DNA of 19,868 nucleotides from JALOAT01 sp041677345 (lineage in GTDB: Bacteria; Pseudomonadota; Gammaproteobacteria; Thiohalomonadales; Thiohalomonadaceae), in NCBI GenBank assembly GCA_041677345.1, contig JBAYQE010000045.1, positions 1 through 19,868 on the forward strand, given 5' to 3'. Made by a program: the position numbers and the translations under genes. The number at the start of each line of letters is the position of its first letter. Positions within the stretch are counted from its first letter, which is position 1. The notes under the pieces were generated by a model. It made no database searches, was not told where the DNA came from, and saw only the letters and a list, made by a program, of their open reading frames with translations. Of this stretch, positions 1-7,090 are shown one piece after another.

Positions 1-150
1 ACACGGGGAACACGGGGGGGAATTCTTGCGTGTGACCTGTAGGTGGGAGTCTCGGGCCGCGATGGTCGTTGAGTTGCGCCATCGCGGCCTGAGGTCGCTC
101 CTGCAAAAAAAATGCTTTCCCCGTGTCCCCCGTGGTTAATTGCTTTTTCT
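1..150. repeat. Compound intergenic repeat: ACACGGGGAACACGGGG-type arms around a REP-like hairpin
   Basis: Positions 1-20 carry ACACGGGGAACACGGGG-type sequence, and 114-143 carry its inverse (CCCCGTGTCCCCCGTGG followed by TTAAT). Between them, about 39-105, lies a separate palindrome: CTCGGGCCGCGATGG (51-65) pairs with CCATCGCGGCCTGAG (79-93) in a 15-bp stem with one G-T pair and a 13-nt loop. Its flanks resemble GTAGGAGCG, the kind of sequence seen in REP elements of pseudomonads and relatives (from memory). An A8 run lies at 105-112. The left boundary is outside the window. The right arm runs into the 3' end of murI. It is probably non-coding and interspersed in the genome; a terminator or RNA-stability role is possible but not shown. 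Confidence 0.75.
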
Positions 151-963
151 TCGTTGCCCGTTCCAGAGTACGACCGCTTCAGGGACGGGGTCTTCGCCCC
201 AGATGGCGCGGATGGCCGGCAAGGCCGGTTTCACCGGGCCGGTGGTGAGGATGCGTACGCGGCCGGGTGGAGGCGTGGCTCGCAGCCGACCGGCCTCGGC
301 GAGGCGCCGCCGCACCTGACGGGCGACGGCACCGCCGGTGTCGATGACGGCCACGCCAGGACCGGCCGCGGCTTCGATGAGCGGGCGCAGGGGCGGGAAA
401 TGAGTGCAGCCGAGGATCAGGGTATCTACGCCGCGTTCCAGCAGGGGGGCCACACAGGCACGGACCACGGCGCGTGCATGTTCCGAATCGAGGTCGCCGT
501 GCTCGACCAGCCCCACCAATTCCGGACTGGGACGACTGATCACTTCAACGTTTTCCGCAAAGCGCGCCAGCAGCGCCGCAAAGCGGGTGCTCTTGAGGGT
601 GCCCGCGGTGGCAAGTACGCCCACGGTACCGTTGCGGGTGGCTGCCGCCGCCGGCTTCACTGCCGGCTCCATGCCGATCACGGGCAGTGTGAATTCCTCA
701 CGCAGGCCGGCCACCGCCGCCGCGGTGGCGGTATTGCATGCCACGACCACCGCCTTGGCGCCCTGTGCCAGCAGCCAGCGCGTGATCACGCGTGAGCGCT
801 CGCGGATCTGCTCGGGTGGTCGCGGGCCGTAGGGTACCCACGCGGTGTCTGCTACGTAGAGCAGGTCCTCGGCCGGAAGCAGCAGACGGATCTGGCGCAG
901 CACCGACAGGCCGCCCACGCCCGAATCGAACACGCCAACAGGTTGTGAAAGAGTGCCGGTCAT
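136..963 (-). CDS. murI: Glutamate racemase
   Basis: Cofactor-independent racemase converting L-glutamate to D-glutamate for peptidoglycan precursors in the cytoplasm. From ATG 963 the protein has 275 residues, usual for the family. Motifs seen: GVFDSGVGGLSV near residues 10-21 (D13, S14), CNTATA with the first catalytic Cys at 76, and GCTHFPPL with the second catalytic Cys at 186 and H188. I chose ATG 963 because the open frame upstream (to 1053) adds about 30 residues unlike the family N-terminus; no clear Shine-Dalgarno is visible before 963. The gene is divergent from the LysR gene, 101 bp away. The last residues and the TAA stop (136-138) lie inside the flanking intergenic repeat, so the C-terminal few residues may be a product of repeat insertion. 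Identification is firm; the start is fairly firm. Confidence 0.95.
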   Translation of the reverse strand: MTGTLSQPVGVFDSGVGGLSVLRQIRLLLPAEDLLYVADTAWVPYGPRPPEQIRERSRVITRWLLAQGAKAVVVACNTATAAAVAGLREEFTLPVIGMEPAVKPAAAATRNGTVGVLATAGTLKSTRFAALLARFAENVEVISRPSPELVGLVEHGDLDSEHARAVVRACVAPLLERGVDTLILGCTHFPPLRPLIEAAAGPGVAVIDTGGAVARQVRRRLAEAGRLRATPPPGRVRILTTGPVKPALPAIRAIWGEDPVPEAVVLWNGQRRKSN

Positions 964-1027
964 CACAAATGGCAGGAGAACGAAGGGCCATAGCATACGG
1001 CATGGTGCCGCCATGTGCGTGACGGCG

Positions 1028-1056
1028 TTGAGTCTTTGCGCGCCATGGGGCATAGT
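1028..1056 (+). promoter_or_regulatory. Candidate sigma-70 promoter for the LysR-type gene
   Basis: TTGAGT (1028-1033) and CATAGT (1051-1056) are separated by exactly 17 nt; each hexamer matches the consensus at four of six positions. The predicted transcription start near 1063 is almost on the ATG at 1065, which would give a leaderless or nearly leaderless mRNA. It lies in the murI/LysR divergent gap, where LysR-type regulators often bind to control themselves and the neighbour. Pattern match only. Confidence 0.4.
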
Positions 1057-1064
1057 GCCCGGTC

Positions 1065-2003
1065 ATGGCCGATCGTCGACTCAAAGTCTTTTATACCGTC
1101 GCCCGCTACATGAGCTTCACCAAGGCAGCGGACGCCCTCCACATGACCCAGCCCGCGGTCACCTTTCAGGTGCGGCAGCTGGAGGAGTTCTTCAATACGC
1201 GGCTGTTCGACCGCACCCATAACCGCATCAGCCTCACCGATGCCGGGCGGCGGGTGTACGAATACGCCGATCGCATCCTCGCCCTCTATTCAGAGATGGA
1301 AAACGCCATTCGCGACATCACCGGCGAGGTGCGCGGGGTGCTGCAACTGGGTGCGAGCACCACCATTGCCGAGTACATGCTGCCGGCCCTGCTGGGGGCG
1401 TTCAAGGCACGCTATCCCGAGGTCACCATACGGCTCACGGTGGGCAATACCGACAGCATCGTGAGCATGGTGGAAAACAATTCCATCGACTTGGGCGTGG
1501 TCGAGGCCCCGGTGCACAACAAGAACCTGTCGGTGGAACTGTGCCGCATGGACCAGATGGTGCTTATCGTACCGCACGGTCATCGGCTGGCCGGCGAAAC
1601 CATGGTGCCCCTGTCCCGGTTGCTCGAGTTCCCCTTCATCAGCCGCGAGGAAGGCTCGGGTACCCGCGAGGTGATCCTCGAGCACCTGGCCGCCAGCGGC
1701 TTCGATCCGGCCGAATTGGACATCGTCCTGGAGTTGGGCAGCCCCGAGGCGATCAAGGGCGCGGTGGAGGCCGGGCTTGGTATCTCGGTGATGTCACGCG
1801 CCACCGTGGTCAAGGAACTCAAGCTGGATTCGCTGGTGGCCGTGAACATCGAACCTGCCTTGGAGCGCCCATTTTCCTTCGTCCACCAGCGTCAGAAATT
1901 CCGCCTGCGCGCCATCGAGATCTTCCTGGAGTTCGCCCGTGAACACTGCCATCGCCCGCCCGCGCTGGAGAGCGGTGAAAGGCCAGTTAAGATCAAGTCA
2001 TGA
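1065..2003 (+). CDS. LysR-type transcriptional regulator
   Basis: DNA-binding regulator of 312 residues, the usual size for the family. The N-terminal winged helix-turn-helix occupies about residues 3-62 (MSFTKAADALHMTQPAVTF, then LFDRTHNRISLTDAG), followed by a linker helix and a two-lobed effector-binding domain from about residue 90 to 295 (GASTTIAEYMLPALL; later SPEAIKGAVEAGLGISV). The overall look is of the CysL/CbbR-like subgroup, but the effector and targets cannot be read from the sequence. It starts 101 bp from the divergent murI and its stop overlaps the next start by four bases (ATGA), implying translational coupling with the 113-residue protein downstream. No obvious Shine-Dalgarno precedes ATG 1065. 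The family is certain; the specific role is unknown. Confidence 0.93.
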   Translation: MADRRLKVFYTVARYMSFTKAADALHMTQPAVTFQVRQLEEFFNTRLFDRTHNRISLTDAGRRVYEYADRILALYSEMENAIRDITGEVRGVLQLGASTTIAEYMLPALLGAFKARYPEVTIRLTVGNTDSIVSMVENNSIDLGVVEAPVHNKNLSVELCRMDQMVLIVPHGHRLAGETMVPLSRLLEFPFISREEGSGTREVILEHLAASGFDPAELDIVLELGSPEAIKGAVEAGLGISVMSRATVVKELKLDSLVAVNIEPALERPFSFVHQRQKFRLRAIEIFLEFAREHCHRPPALESGERPVKIKS

Positions 2004-2341
2004 CCCAACACGAACGTCGCCTGCTGGCCCTCTACCAGGGGTTGCCTGATGCCGTGCGCGCCCAGTTGCTCGACTTTGCCGAGTTCCTGATGGCGCGCCA
2101 CGGCGCCGGTGCCGTGGAGGCGCCCAAGGATATTCCCCGTCCTGCGAATGAGACCGTCATCGCGGCCGTGAAACGGCTTTCGGCCACTTACTCCATGGTG
2201 GACCGCGATCGGATCCTGCATGAGACCTCGGCGCTGGTGAGCGCTCACCTGCTCCAGGGCAAGCCAGCCGCAGACGTCATCGACGAGCTGGAACGTGTGT
2301 TCCGGCGCCAGTACGAAAGGCTTGGCAGTGGCCAGCCGTAG
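2000..2341 (+). CDS. Conserved-looking small protein of unknown function
   Basis: I do not recognise this 113-residue protein as a named family. It is soluble and looks helical, with no signal peptide, membrane segment or cysteine. Visible landmarks are LPDAVRAQLLDFAEFL near residues 16-31, a pattern reminiscent of small DUF2281-type proteins (resemblance only), then PRPANETVIAAVKRLS, and a C-terminal helix VIDELERVFRRQYERL. It starts within the LysR stop codon (ATGA overlap) and its end overlaps the GTG start of the membrane protein by 14 bases, so all three are probably translated from one mRNA. Being sandwiched by overlaps, high-G+C coding bias and a plausible domain layout argue that it is a real gene. 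It may assist the regulator or the transporter, but nothing in the sequence shows which. Confidence 0.8.
   Translation: MTQHERRLLALYQGLPDAVRAQLLDFAEFLMARHGAGAVEAPKDIPRPANETVIAAVKRLSATYSMVDRDRILHETSALVSAHLLQGKPAADVIDELERVFRRQYERLGSGQP
2316..2320 (+). promoter_or_regulatory. Ribosome binding site choosing GTG 2328
   Basis: AAAGG lies seven bases before the GTG at 2328, inside the upstream gene. The in-frame ATG at 2295 has no comparable purine-rich site and would add eleven residues ahead of the natural N-terminus. This favours the GTG start. Confidence 0.55.
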
Positions 2342-3419
2342 GAAGCCCCACCTGTTCCTGGTGGCGGCCGAGTGGTTCCGACGTTATTTCTCCGACCCCG
2401 AGGCCATCGTACTGGCCGTGCTCCTGGCCGTGGGCTTCGGCGTCGTGCTCACCTTCGGGCACATGCTGGCGCCGGTGATAGCGGCCCTGGTGATCGCCTA
2501 CTTGTTGGACGGTGCGGTGCGCGCCCTGGAACAGCGCCACATACCGCGCTTCCAGGGCATGTTGCTGGTATACGCGGTGTTCATGGCCTTCGTGCTCGTG
2601 CTGGTGTTCGGGCTCTCACCACTGATATGGGCGCAGATGCTGGAACTGGCGCGTGAAGCGCCCACTTACCTGCTGCATGCCCAGGACGTGCTGCTCAGTC
2701 TGCCCGAGCGCTATCCCTACATCTCGCCCTCGGAAATCGAGCAAGTCCTGCAGTTGGCACGCGGTGAACTGGGCGAGTGGGGCCAGCGCCTGGTCGGTTT
2801 CACCCTGGCCAGCCTGCCCGGGGTGATCACGGTGCTGGTTTACGTGATCCTGGTGCCGCTGCTGGTGTTTTTCTTTCTCAAGGACAAGGACCGCCTTATC
2901 CTCTGGTTCACCGGCATCATCCCGCGCGAGCACGCCCTGGCGGGGCGGGTGTGGAGCGAGGTGGATCAGCAGATCGGCAATTACGTGCGCGGCAAGTTCT
3001 GGGAGATCCTCATCGTCGGCGTGGTGAGCATCGTCACCTTCGCCCTGCTCGGCCTGAAGTACGCCATGCTGCTGGGCTTCCTGGTCGGACTCTCGGTGAT
3101 CGTGCCTTACATCGGCGCCGCCGTAGTGACCGTACCGGTGGCGCTGGTGGCGTACTTCCAGTGGGGCTGGAGCAGCGACTTTCTTTGGCTGATGGGCGCC
3201 TACACCGTCATCCAGGCGCTGGACGGCAATGTGCTCGTGCCGCTGCTGTTCTCCGAAGTGGTCAACCTCCACCCCGTGGCCATCATTGTCGCCGTACTGG
3301 TATTCGGCGGCCTGTGGGGCTTCTGGGGCATCTTCTTCGCCATCCCCCTCGCCACCCTGGTCAACGCCATTATCTCCGCCTGGCCTCATCCGGCGCCCGA
3401 GGAGGCGGTGGAGGGCTGA
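2328..3419 (+). CDS. AI-2E/PerM-family transporter (multi-pass membrane protein)
   Basis: Inner-membrane protein of 363 residues from GTG 2328 (374 from ATG 2295), typical for the AI-2E exporter/PerM family. Hydrophobic segments occur at about residues 27-60, 78-102, 155-175, 218-255, 258-285 and 305-350. Family-like stretches are VPYIGAAVVTVPVALVA, GNVLVPLLFSEVVNLHP and GFWGIFFAIPLATLVN. Some members export the autoinducer AI-2 (TqsA), while others act in permease-like or Na+/H+ antiport roles, so the substrate is not assigned. It overlaps the 113-residue gene by 14 bases and is the last gene of the LysR run; its stop is followed within about ten bases by repeat sequence. The family call is confident, the substrate unknown. 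Confidence 0.9.
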   Translation: MASRRKPHLFLVAAEWFRRYFSDPEAIVLAVLLAVGFGVVLTFGHMLAPVIAALVIAYLLDGAVRALEQRHIPRFQGMLLVYAVFMAFVLVLVFGLSPLIWAQMLELAREAPTYLLHAQDVLLSLPERYPYISPSEIEQVLQLARGELGEWGQRLVGFTLASLPGVITVLVYVILVPLLVFFFLKDKDRLILWFTGIIPREHALAGRVWSEVDQQIGNYVRGKFWEILIVGVVSIVTFALLGLKYAMLLGFLVGLSVIVPYIGAAVVTVPVALVAYFQWGWSSDFLWLMGAYTVIQALDGNVLVPLLFSEVVNLHPVAIIVAVLVFGGLWGFWGIFFAIPLATLVNAIISAWPHPAPEEAVEG

Positions 3420-3427
3420 GGCAGAGA

Positions 3428-3620
3428 AAGCCAAACACAGGGAACACGGCGGGACACGGGGAAAAAACCAATGGAGTATCGGTTCCCTGTAAGAGCGGGC
3501 TAGCCCGCGATTTCGCGGCTACGTCCCATTGAAAGCGAAAGCCAAACATCGGGAACGAGGGGGAACACGGGTCATGGGTTTTCCCCGTGTTCCCCGTGTC
3601 CCCCGTGGTTAATGCTTTTC
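3428..3620. repeat. Compound intergenic repeat with nested REP-like palindromes
   Basis: The whole gap between the AI-2E-family gene and phoH is repeat sequence. Copy A (about 3428-3468) and copy B (about 3539-3571) are direct copies of an AAAGCCAAACA(C/T)..GGGAAC..GGGG unit. Copy C (about 3579-3618) is the inverse. Copies B and C form a hairpin: GGGGAACACGGG (3560-3571) pairs perfectly with CCCGTGTTCCCC (3584-3595). Between A and B is a REP-like unit: GCGGGCTAGCCCGC (3495-3508) is a perfect palindrome, overlapped by CGCGATTTCGCG (3506-3517), and preceded by CTGTAAGAGCG. The same two element types are nested in the same way at 1-150. The hairpin sits between convergent genes and could help end transcripts, but has no U-tract. 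Confidence 0.8.
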
Positions 3621-3621
3621 T

Positions 3622-5028
3622 CTACAACACTTCCGACGCGTAATCCGCCAAACGCGAGCGTTCGCCGCGCTTGAGGGTGACGTGGCCGCTGTGGGCCCAG
3701 TTCTTGAAACGGTCCACCACGTAGGTGAGGCCCGAGTTGGTTTCCGTGAGGTAGGGCGTGTCGATCTGGGCCACGTTGCCCAGGCACACCATCTTGGTGC
3801 CGGGGCCGGCACGGGTGATGAGCGTCTTCATCTGCTTCGAGGTGAGGTTCTGGGCCTCGTCGATGATGATGTACTTGCTCAGGAAGGTGCGCCCGCGCAT
3901 GAAGTTGAGCGAGCGGATCTTGATGCGCTTGTTGAGCAGTTCCTGGGTGGCGGCGCGTTCCCAATCGCTGCCGTGTTCCTTCTGTGTGAGTACTTCCAGG
4001 TTATCCATGAGTGCACCCATCCAGGGCGTCATCTTCTCCTCTTCCGTACCGGGCAGGAAACCGATGTCCTCACCGACCGGGATGGTCACGCGGGTCATGA
4101 TGATTTCCTTGTAGAGGTTTTGGTCCAGGGTCTGCGCGAGGCCCGCAGCCAGCGCGAGCAGGGTCTTGCCGGTGCCGGCCTGGCCCACCAGGCTGACGAA
4201 ATCCACTTCCGGGTCCATGAGCAGGTTGAGTGCGTAGTTCTGCTCGCGGTTGCGCGCCATGATGCCCCATACATTGTGGGTCTTGTGGCGGTAGTCACGC
4301 ACCGTTTCGATGACGGCCGTTTCGCCTTCCAGCTTGCGCACCACGGATTCGAAGCCGTTTTTCTGATCGAGGAACAGGAACTGGTTGGGTGCCCAGGTGG
4401 CTGCCTCGGGACCCGTGATGCGATAGAAGGCGCGGCCTTGTTCCTGCCAGGACTCCATGTTCTTGCTGTGGCGCTCCCAGAAATCAGCCCCCAGTTCAGC
4501 CATGCCGCTGTACAGCAGATCGACGTCTTCGAGCACCTGATCGTTGCGGTAATCCTCGGCATGGATGCCGAGCACCGCCGCCTTGATGCGCATGTTGGTG
4601 TCTTTCGATACCAGGGTGACCAGTACGCCCTGGTGTTCATCGCGCAGTGCCAGCACGGTGCCGAGAATGCTGTTGTCGCTCTTGCTGCCTGGTAGCGTGG
4701 TGGGCAGGTCCACCGGGTAGGGGCGGGTCTGGAAGAACAGGCAACCGGTGGGGCCCACACTGATGCCGCTTTGGGTCGCTGACTTGAGCGGAATGCCGCC
4801 CGCGATGTCTTCCGTGGCGATACCCGTCATGAGGTCGTCCATGAAGCGGCTCGCCTGGCGCGCATTGCGGGCCACTTCCGAATGACCACGCTTGTTGTTG
4901 TCCAACTCCTCAAGCACCACCATGGGCAGGTAGATATCGTGCTCATGGAAGCGGAACAGGGCGGTCGGGTCGTGCATGAGCACGTTGGTATCGAGGACGA
5001 AGAGGCGCTTCTGGTCGGGGTTGATCAT
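3622..5028 (-). CDS. PhoH-family protein with N-terminal PIN domain
   Basis: A 468-residue fusion of a PIN-type nuclease domain and a PhoH-type P-loop ATPase, the layout of PhoH2/YlaK proteins, some of which are reported RNA helicase-nucleases. The PIN domain covers about residues 8-150: FVLDTNVLMHD gives acidic D13, VVLEELD gives E40/E41, and D118 and D143 complete the likely metal-binding set. The ATPase covers about 255-465: Walker A GQAGTGKT at 282-289 and Walker B IIIDEAQ at 387-393, followed by LGNVAQID and the basic KRGERSRLADYA near the end. All key residues seem intact. It starts 12 bases after the bcp stop, preceded by a GAAAG-type ribosome site, so it is probably the last gene of gcvR-bcp-phoH. 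Its stop is followed immediately by repeat sequence. The cellular role in this organism is inferred only from the family. Confidence 0.93.
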   Translation of the reverse strand: MINPDQKRLFVLDTNVLMHDPTALFRFHEHDIYLPMVVLEELDNNKRGHSEVARNARQASRFMDDLMTGIATEDIAGGIPLKSATQSGISVGPTGCLFFQTRPYPVDLPTTLPGSKSDNSILGTVLALRDEHQGVLVTLVSKDTNMRIKAAVLGIHAEDYRNDQVLEDVDLLYSGMAELGADFWERHSKNMESWQEQGRAFYRITGPEAATWAPNQFLFLDQKNGFESVVRKLEGETAVIETVRDYRHKTHNVWGIMARNREQNYALNLLMDPEVDFVSLVGQAGTGKTLLALAAGLAQTLDQNLYKEIIMTRVTIPVGEDIGFLPGTEEEKMTPWMGALMDNLEVLTQKEHGSDWERAATQELLNKRIKIRSLNFMRGRTFLSKYIIIDEAQNLTSKQMKTLITRAGPGTKMVCLGNVAQIDTPYLTETNSGLTYVVDRFKNWAHSGHVTLKRGERSRLADYASEVL

Positions 5029-5040
5029 CTCGGCTTTCTT

Positions 5041-5508
5041 TCAGTCGTTGAGTGCTTGCACGGCATCGAGGACCTGGGCCGCATGGCCGGCCACCTTCAC
5101 CTTGCGCCATTCCTGGCACAGGATGCCCTCGCGATCGAAGAGGAAGGTACTGCGCTCGATACCGAGGCTGATGCGCCCGTACATGTTTTTTTCCCTGATC
5201 ACGTCGAACGCCCTGCACGCCGTTTCGTCCGTGTCGGCAAGCAGTTCGAAGGGGAAGCCGTGCTTGGCCTTGAAGTTTTCGTGGGACTTGAGGCTATCAC
5301 GGGAGATGCCGAAGACCTCGGCGCCTGCCTGGCGGAACCGCGCATGGAGGTCACGGAAGTCCTGGCCCTCGGTGGTGCAGCCGGGCGTATTGTCCTTGGG
5401 ATAGAAGTACAGCACCACGTGCCGGCCCTTCAGGTCGCGCAGGCGGATGCTGTTCCCACCGGTGGCGGGCAGGGTCAAATCGGGGATGGCTTGTCCGGGG
5501 GAAAGCAT
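5041..5508 (-). CDS. bcp: Thioredoxin-dependent peroxiredoxin, Bcp/PrxQ type
   Basis: Reduces hydrogen peroxide and organic hydroperoxides in the cytoplasm with electrons from thioredoxin or glutaredoxin. It has 155 residues, the family size, with the AhpC/TSA fold. The peroxidatic Cys is C44 in YPKDNTPGCTTEGQDFRD. The resolving Cys that E. coli Bcp has five residues later is absent here (Gln at 49); two other cysteines occur, in DETACRAF and GILCQEW. This protein may therefore act as a one-Cys enzyme or use a different partner thiol. It begins 16 bases after the gcvR stop and ends 12 bases before phoH, and gcvR-bcp is the same order as in E. coli. The identity is firm; the mechanism subtype is inferred. 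Confidence 0.94.
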   Translation of the reverse strand: MLSPGQAIPDLTLPATGGNSIRLRDLKGRHVVLYFYPKDNTPGCTTEGQDFRDLHARFRQAGAEVFGISRDSLKSHENFKAKHGFPFELLADTDETACRAFDVIREKNMYGRISLGIERSTFLFDREGILCQEWRKVKVAGHAAQVLDAVQALND

Positions 5509-5524
5509 AATCTTGGCTCCAGGC

Positions 5525-6070
5525 TCAACTTTTTACAGGCTCAAGCACCGCATCGAGGTTGAGCGCGTCGCAGAACTCGAAGAACTCATCCCGCAAGCGG
5601 CCGATGTGCGTCGAACCCGGTACGGCAACCGTGATATTGGCCGAGAACATCCGGGTACCGGTGTGGGCGGCATGATAGCTGTCGGTGTAAAGGTCCTGAA
5701 TGTTGATATGGCGCGAAGAAAAGAAATGCGCGAGTTGGTAAATGATACCTGGGTGGTCGATGGAGACAACGTCCACTGAGTAGGCCATGGCCGGCTGCCC
5801 GGGCTTTCGCTCCTCGGTGCGCCGGGAGATGATGGTTAGGTCGAGTTTCTTCTCCAGCCCGGGGAGCATATGCTCCAGCTTGGCTACGGCGTTCCAGTTG
5901 CCCTGGACCAGCATCAGGACGGCGAACTCCCCCCCGAGCACGGTCATGTGGCTGTCCACGATGTTGCCGCCGCATTCCAGCACCTGTTCGGTCAGGTCAT
6001 TGATGATACCGGCCCGGTCACGGCCGAGGGCGGAGAGGACGAGATACTGGGGCGGGCTCTGTTTGGACAT
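5525..6070 (-). CDS. gcvR: GcvR-type ACT-domain regulator (glycine cleavage repressor homologue)
   Basis: A 181-residue protein made of two ACT domains and no DNA-binding domain. ACT-1 spans about residues 9-85 (LVLSALGRDRAGIINDLTEQVLECGGNI) and ACT-2 about 94-175 (YSVDVVSIDHPGIIYQLAHFFSSRHINIQDL). Such proteins bind an amino acid; E. coli GcvR binds GcvA and blocks activation of the glycine cleavage operon when glycine is scarce. Neither gcvA nor gcvTHP is in this window, so the target is assumed. The position next to bcp and divergent from dapA matches E. coli and supports the name. The gcvR/dapA gap is 140 bp. A more generic label, ACT-domain protein, would be the cautious alternative. Confidence 0.88.
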   Translation of the reverse strand: MSKQSPPQYLVLSALGRDRAGIINDLTEQVLECGGNIVDSHMTVLGGEFAVLMLVQGNWNAVAKLEHMLPGLEKKLDLTIISRRTEERKPGQPAMAYSVDVVSIDHPGIIYQLAHFFSSRHINIQDLYTDSYHAAHTGTRMFSANITVAVPGSTHIGRLRDEFFEFCDALNLDAVLEPVKS

Positions 6071-6153
6071 GGCGGGGGCGTGTAGGGGGTCTCTGTCAAT
6101 TTAGGCTGGATTGTAACCATCCGGGAGCGACCTGACGATGCGGGCCGGTTCTC

Positions 6154-6182
6154 TTGAGTTCCCGGGGTGGCATCAGTACCAT
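6154..6182 (+). promoter_or_regulatory. Candidate sigma-70 promoter for dapA
   Basis: TTGAGT (6154-6159) and TACCAT (6177-6182) are separated by 17 nt, each four of six to consensus. The expected start near 6189 leaves a leader of about 22 nt that still contains the ribosome site at 6198. It also excludes the upstream in-frame starts as translation starts for most transcripts. Pattern match only. Confidence 0.45.
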
Positions 6183-6197
6183 GCGTGATTCTTTTTT

Positions 6198-6203
6198 GGG
6201 AGA
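6198..6203 (+). promoter_or_regulatory. Ribosome binding site for dapA
   Basis: GGGAGA is seven bases upstream of ATG 6211. It selects that start over in-frame codons at 6154 and 6181, which would add 10-19 residues not found in the family. Confidence 0.6.
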
Positions 6204-6210
6204 TGGGTCC

Positions 6211-7086
6211 ATGTTTCACGGGAGTATGGTCGCGCTGGTGACGCCCATGCGCGCCGATGGTTCGGTGGACGAGGAGAGCCTCCGCGGTCTGGTCGAATTC
6301 CACGTAGCGAACGGCACCGATGCCATTGTCGCGGTGGGTACCACGGGCGAGGCCTCGACCCTCGACAATGACGAGCACATCGGGGTGGTACGACGGGTGG
6401 TGGAGACGGCCGCGGGCCGGGTGCCGGTCATCGCGGGCACAGGATCCAACTCCACGCGCGAGGCCATCGAGCTGACACGTGCGGCCATGGAGGTGGGCGC
6501 CGACGCCTGCCTGCTGGTCACTCCCTATTACGTGAAGCCCACCCAGGAGGGCCTGTACCGCCACTTCAAGGCCGTGGCCGAGGCGGTGCCGGTCCCGCAG
6601 ATCCTCTATAACGTACCGGGCCGCACCGCAGTGGACATGCAGAATGCCACCGCGGAACGTCTGTCCCACATCCCCAACATCGTGGGTATCAAGGACGCCA
6701 CCGGTAATCTGGAACGCGGCCGTGAACTCATCCAGCTGTGTGGTGAGCGCATGGACGTCTACAGCGGCGATGACGCCACCGCCATGGAGCTCATCCTGAT
6801 GGGTGCCAAGGGCGATATCTCGGTCACCGCCAACGTGGCGCCCCGAGACATGCACGAGATGTGTGACGCGGCCCGTGCTGGCGACCGCGCCGGGGCCGAG
6901 GCCATCAACCAGCGCCTCATGGCGCTGCACAAGAACCTGTTCGTGGAAGCCAATCCCATCCCTGTGAAGTGGGCCGTGCAACAACTGGGCCTGATCCCGG
7001 CGGGAATTCGCCTGCCGCTCACCCCGTTGTCCGACCAGCATCACGAGACCGTGCGCCAGGCCATGCGCCAGGCGGGGGTACTCTAA
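6211..7086 (+). CDS. dapA: 4-hydroxy-tetrahydrodipicolinate synthase
   Basis: Condenses pyruvate with aspartate semialdehyde, the first committed step toward diaminopimelate and lysine. From ATG 6211 the TIM-barrel protein has 291 residues, against 292 in E. coli. The key residues fall at the E. coli numbers: T44 and T45 in GTTGEAST, Y133 and R138 in YNVPGRT, and the Schiff-base lysine K161 in GIKDATG. The start is set by GGGAGA at 6198 and by the family N-terminus (FHGSMVALVTPM). It opens a plus-strand operon: bamC follows four bases after the stop. The linkage to bamC and purC and the divergent gcvR-bcp copy the E. coli gene order. No lysine riboswitch is evident in the short leader. Confidence 0.97.
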   Translation: MFHGSMVALVTPMRADGSVDEESLRGLVEFHVANGTDAIVAVGTTGEASTLDNDEHIGVVRRVVETAAGRVPVIAGTGSNSTREAIELTRAAMEVGADACLLVTPYYVKPTQEGLYRHFKAVAEAVPVPQILYNVPGRTAVDMQNATAERLSHIPNIVGIKDATGNLERGRELIQLCGERMDVYSGDDATAMELILMGAKGDISVTANVAPRDMHEMCDAARAGDRAGAEAINQRLMALHKNLFVEANPIPVKWAVQQLGLIPAGIRLPLTPLSDQHHETVRQAMRQAGVL

Positions 7087-7090
7087 GCCA

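Noticed and set aside
39..112. Hairpin followed by an A8 run, as an intrinsic terminator.
   Set aside because: On the plus strand the run is A and not T. On the minus strand the T-run is preceded by a G-rich stretch that cannot fold, so neither strand fits a rho-independent terminator.
964..1053. Upstream extension of murI by 30 codons.
   Set aside because: Family members start just before the GVFDSG motif; the extension would cover most of the divergent promoter region.
3428..3620. CRISPR-like array.
   Set aside because: Only three units, in mixed orientation, with unequal spacing, and no cas genes nearby.
3572..3964. Small protein frames with His-Gly-Glu repeats across the intergenic repeats.
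   Set aside because: They are translations of the CACGGGGAACACGGGG-type repeat running into the phoH shadow; such frames are a known source of spurious gene calls.
3682..4695. Long plus-strand open frame of 337 codons opposite phoH.
   Set aside because: It is the antisense shadow of a firmly identified gene in G+C-rich DNA; the translation is His/Val-rich with no domain.
6110..6115. TACAAT on the minus strand as a -10 box for gcvR.
   Set aside because: It is five of six to consensus, but no acceptable -35 box is found 16-18 bases upstream; a nearby TTGACA lies too close to the start codon to serve.
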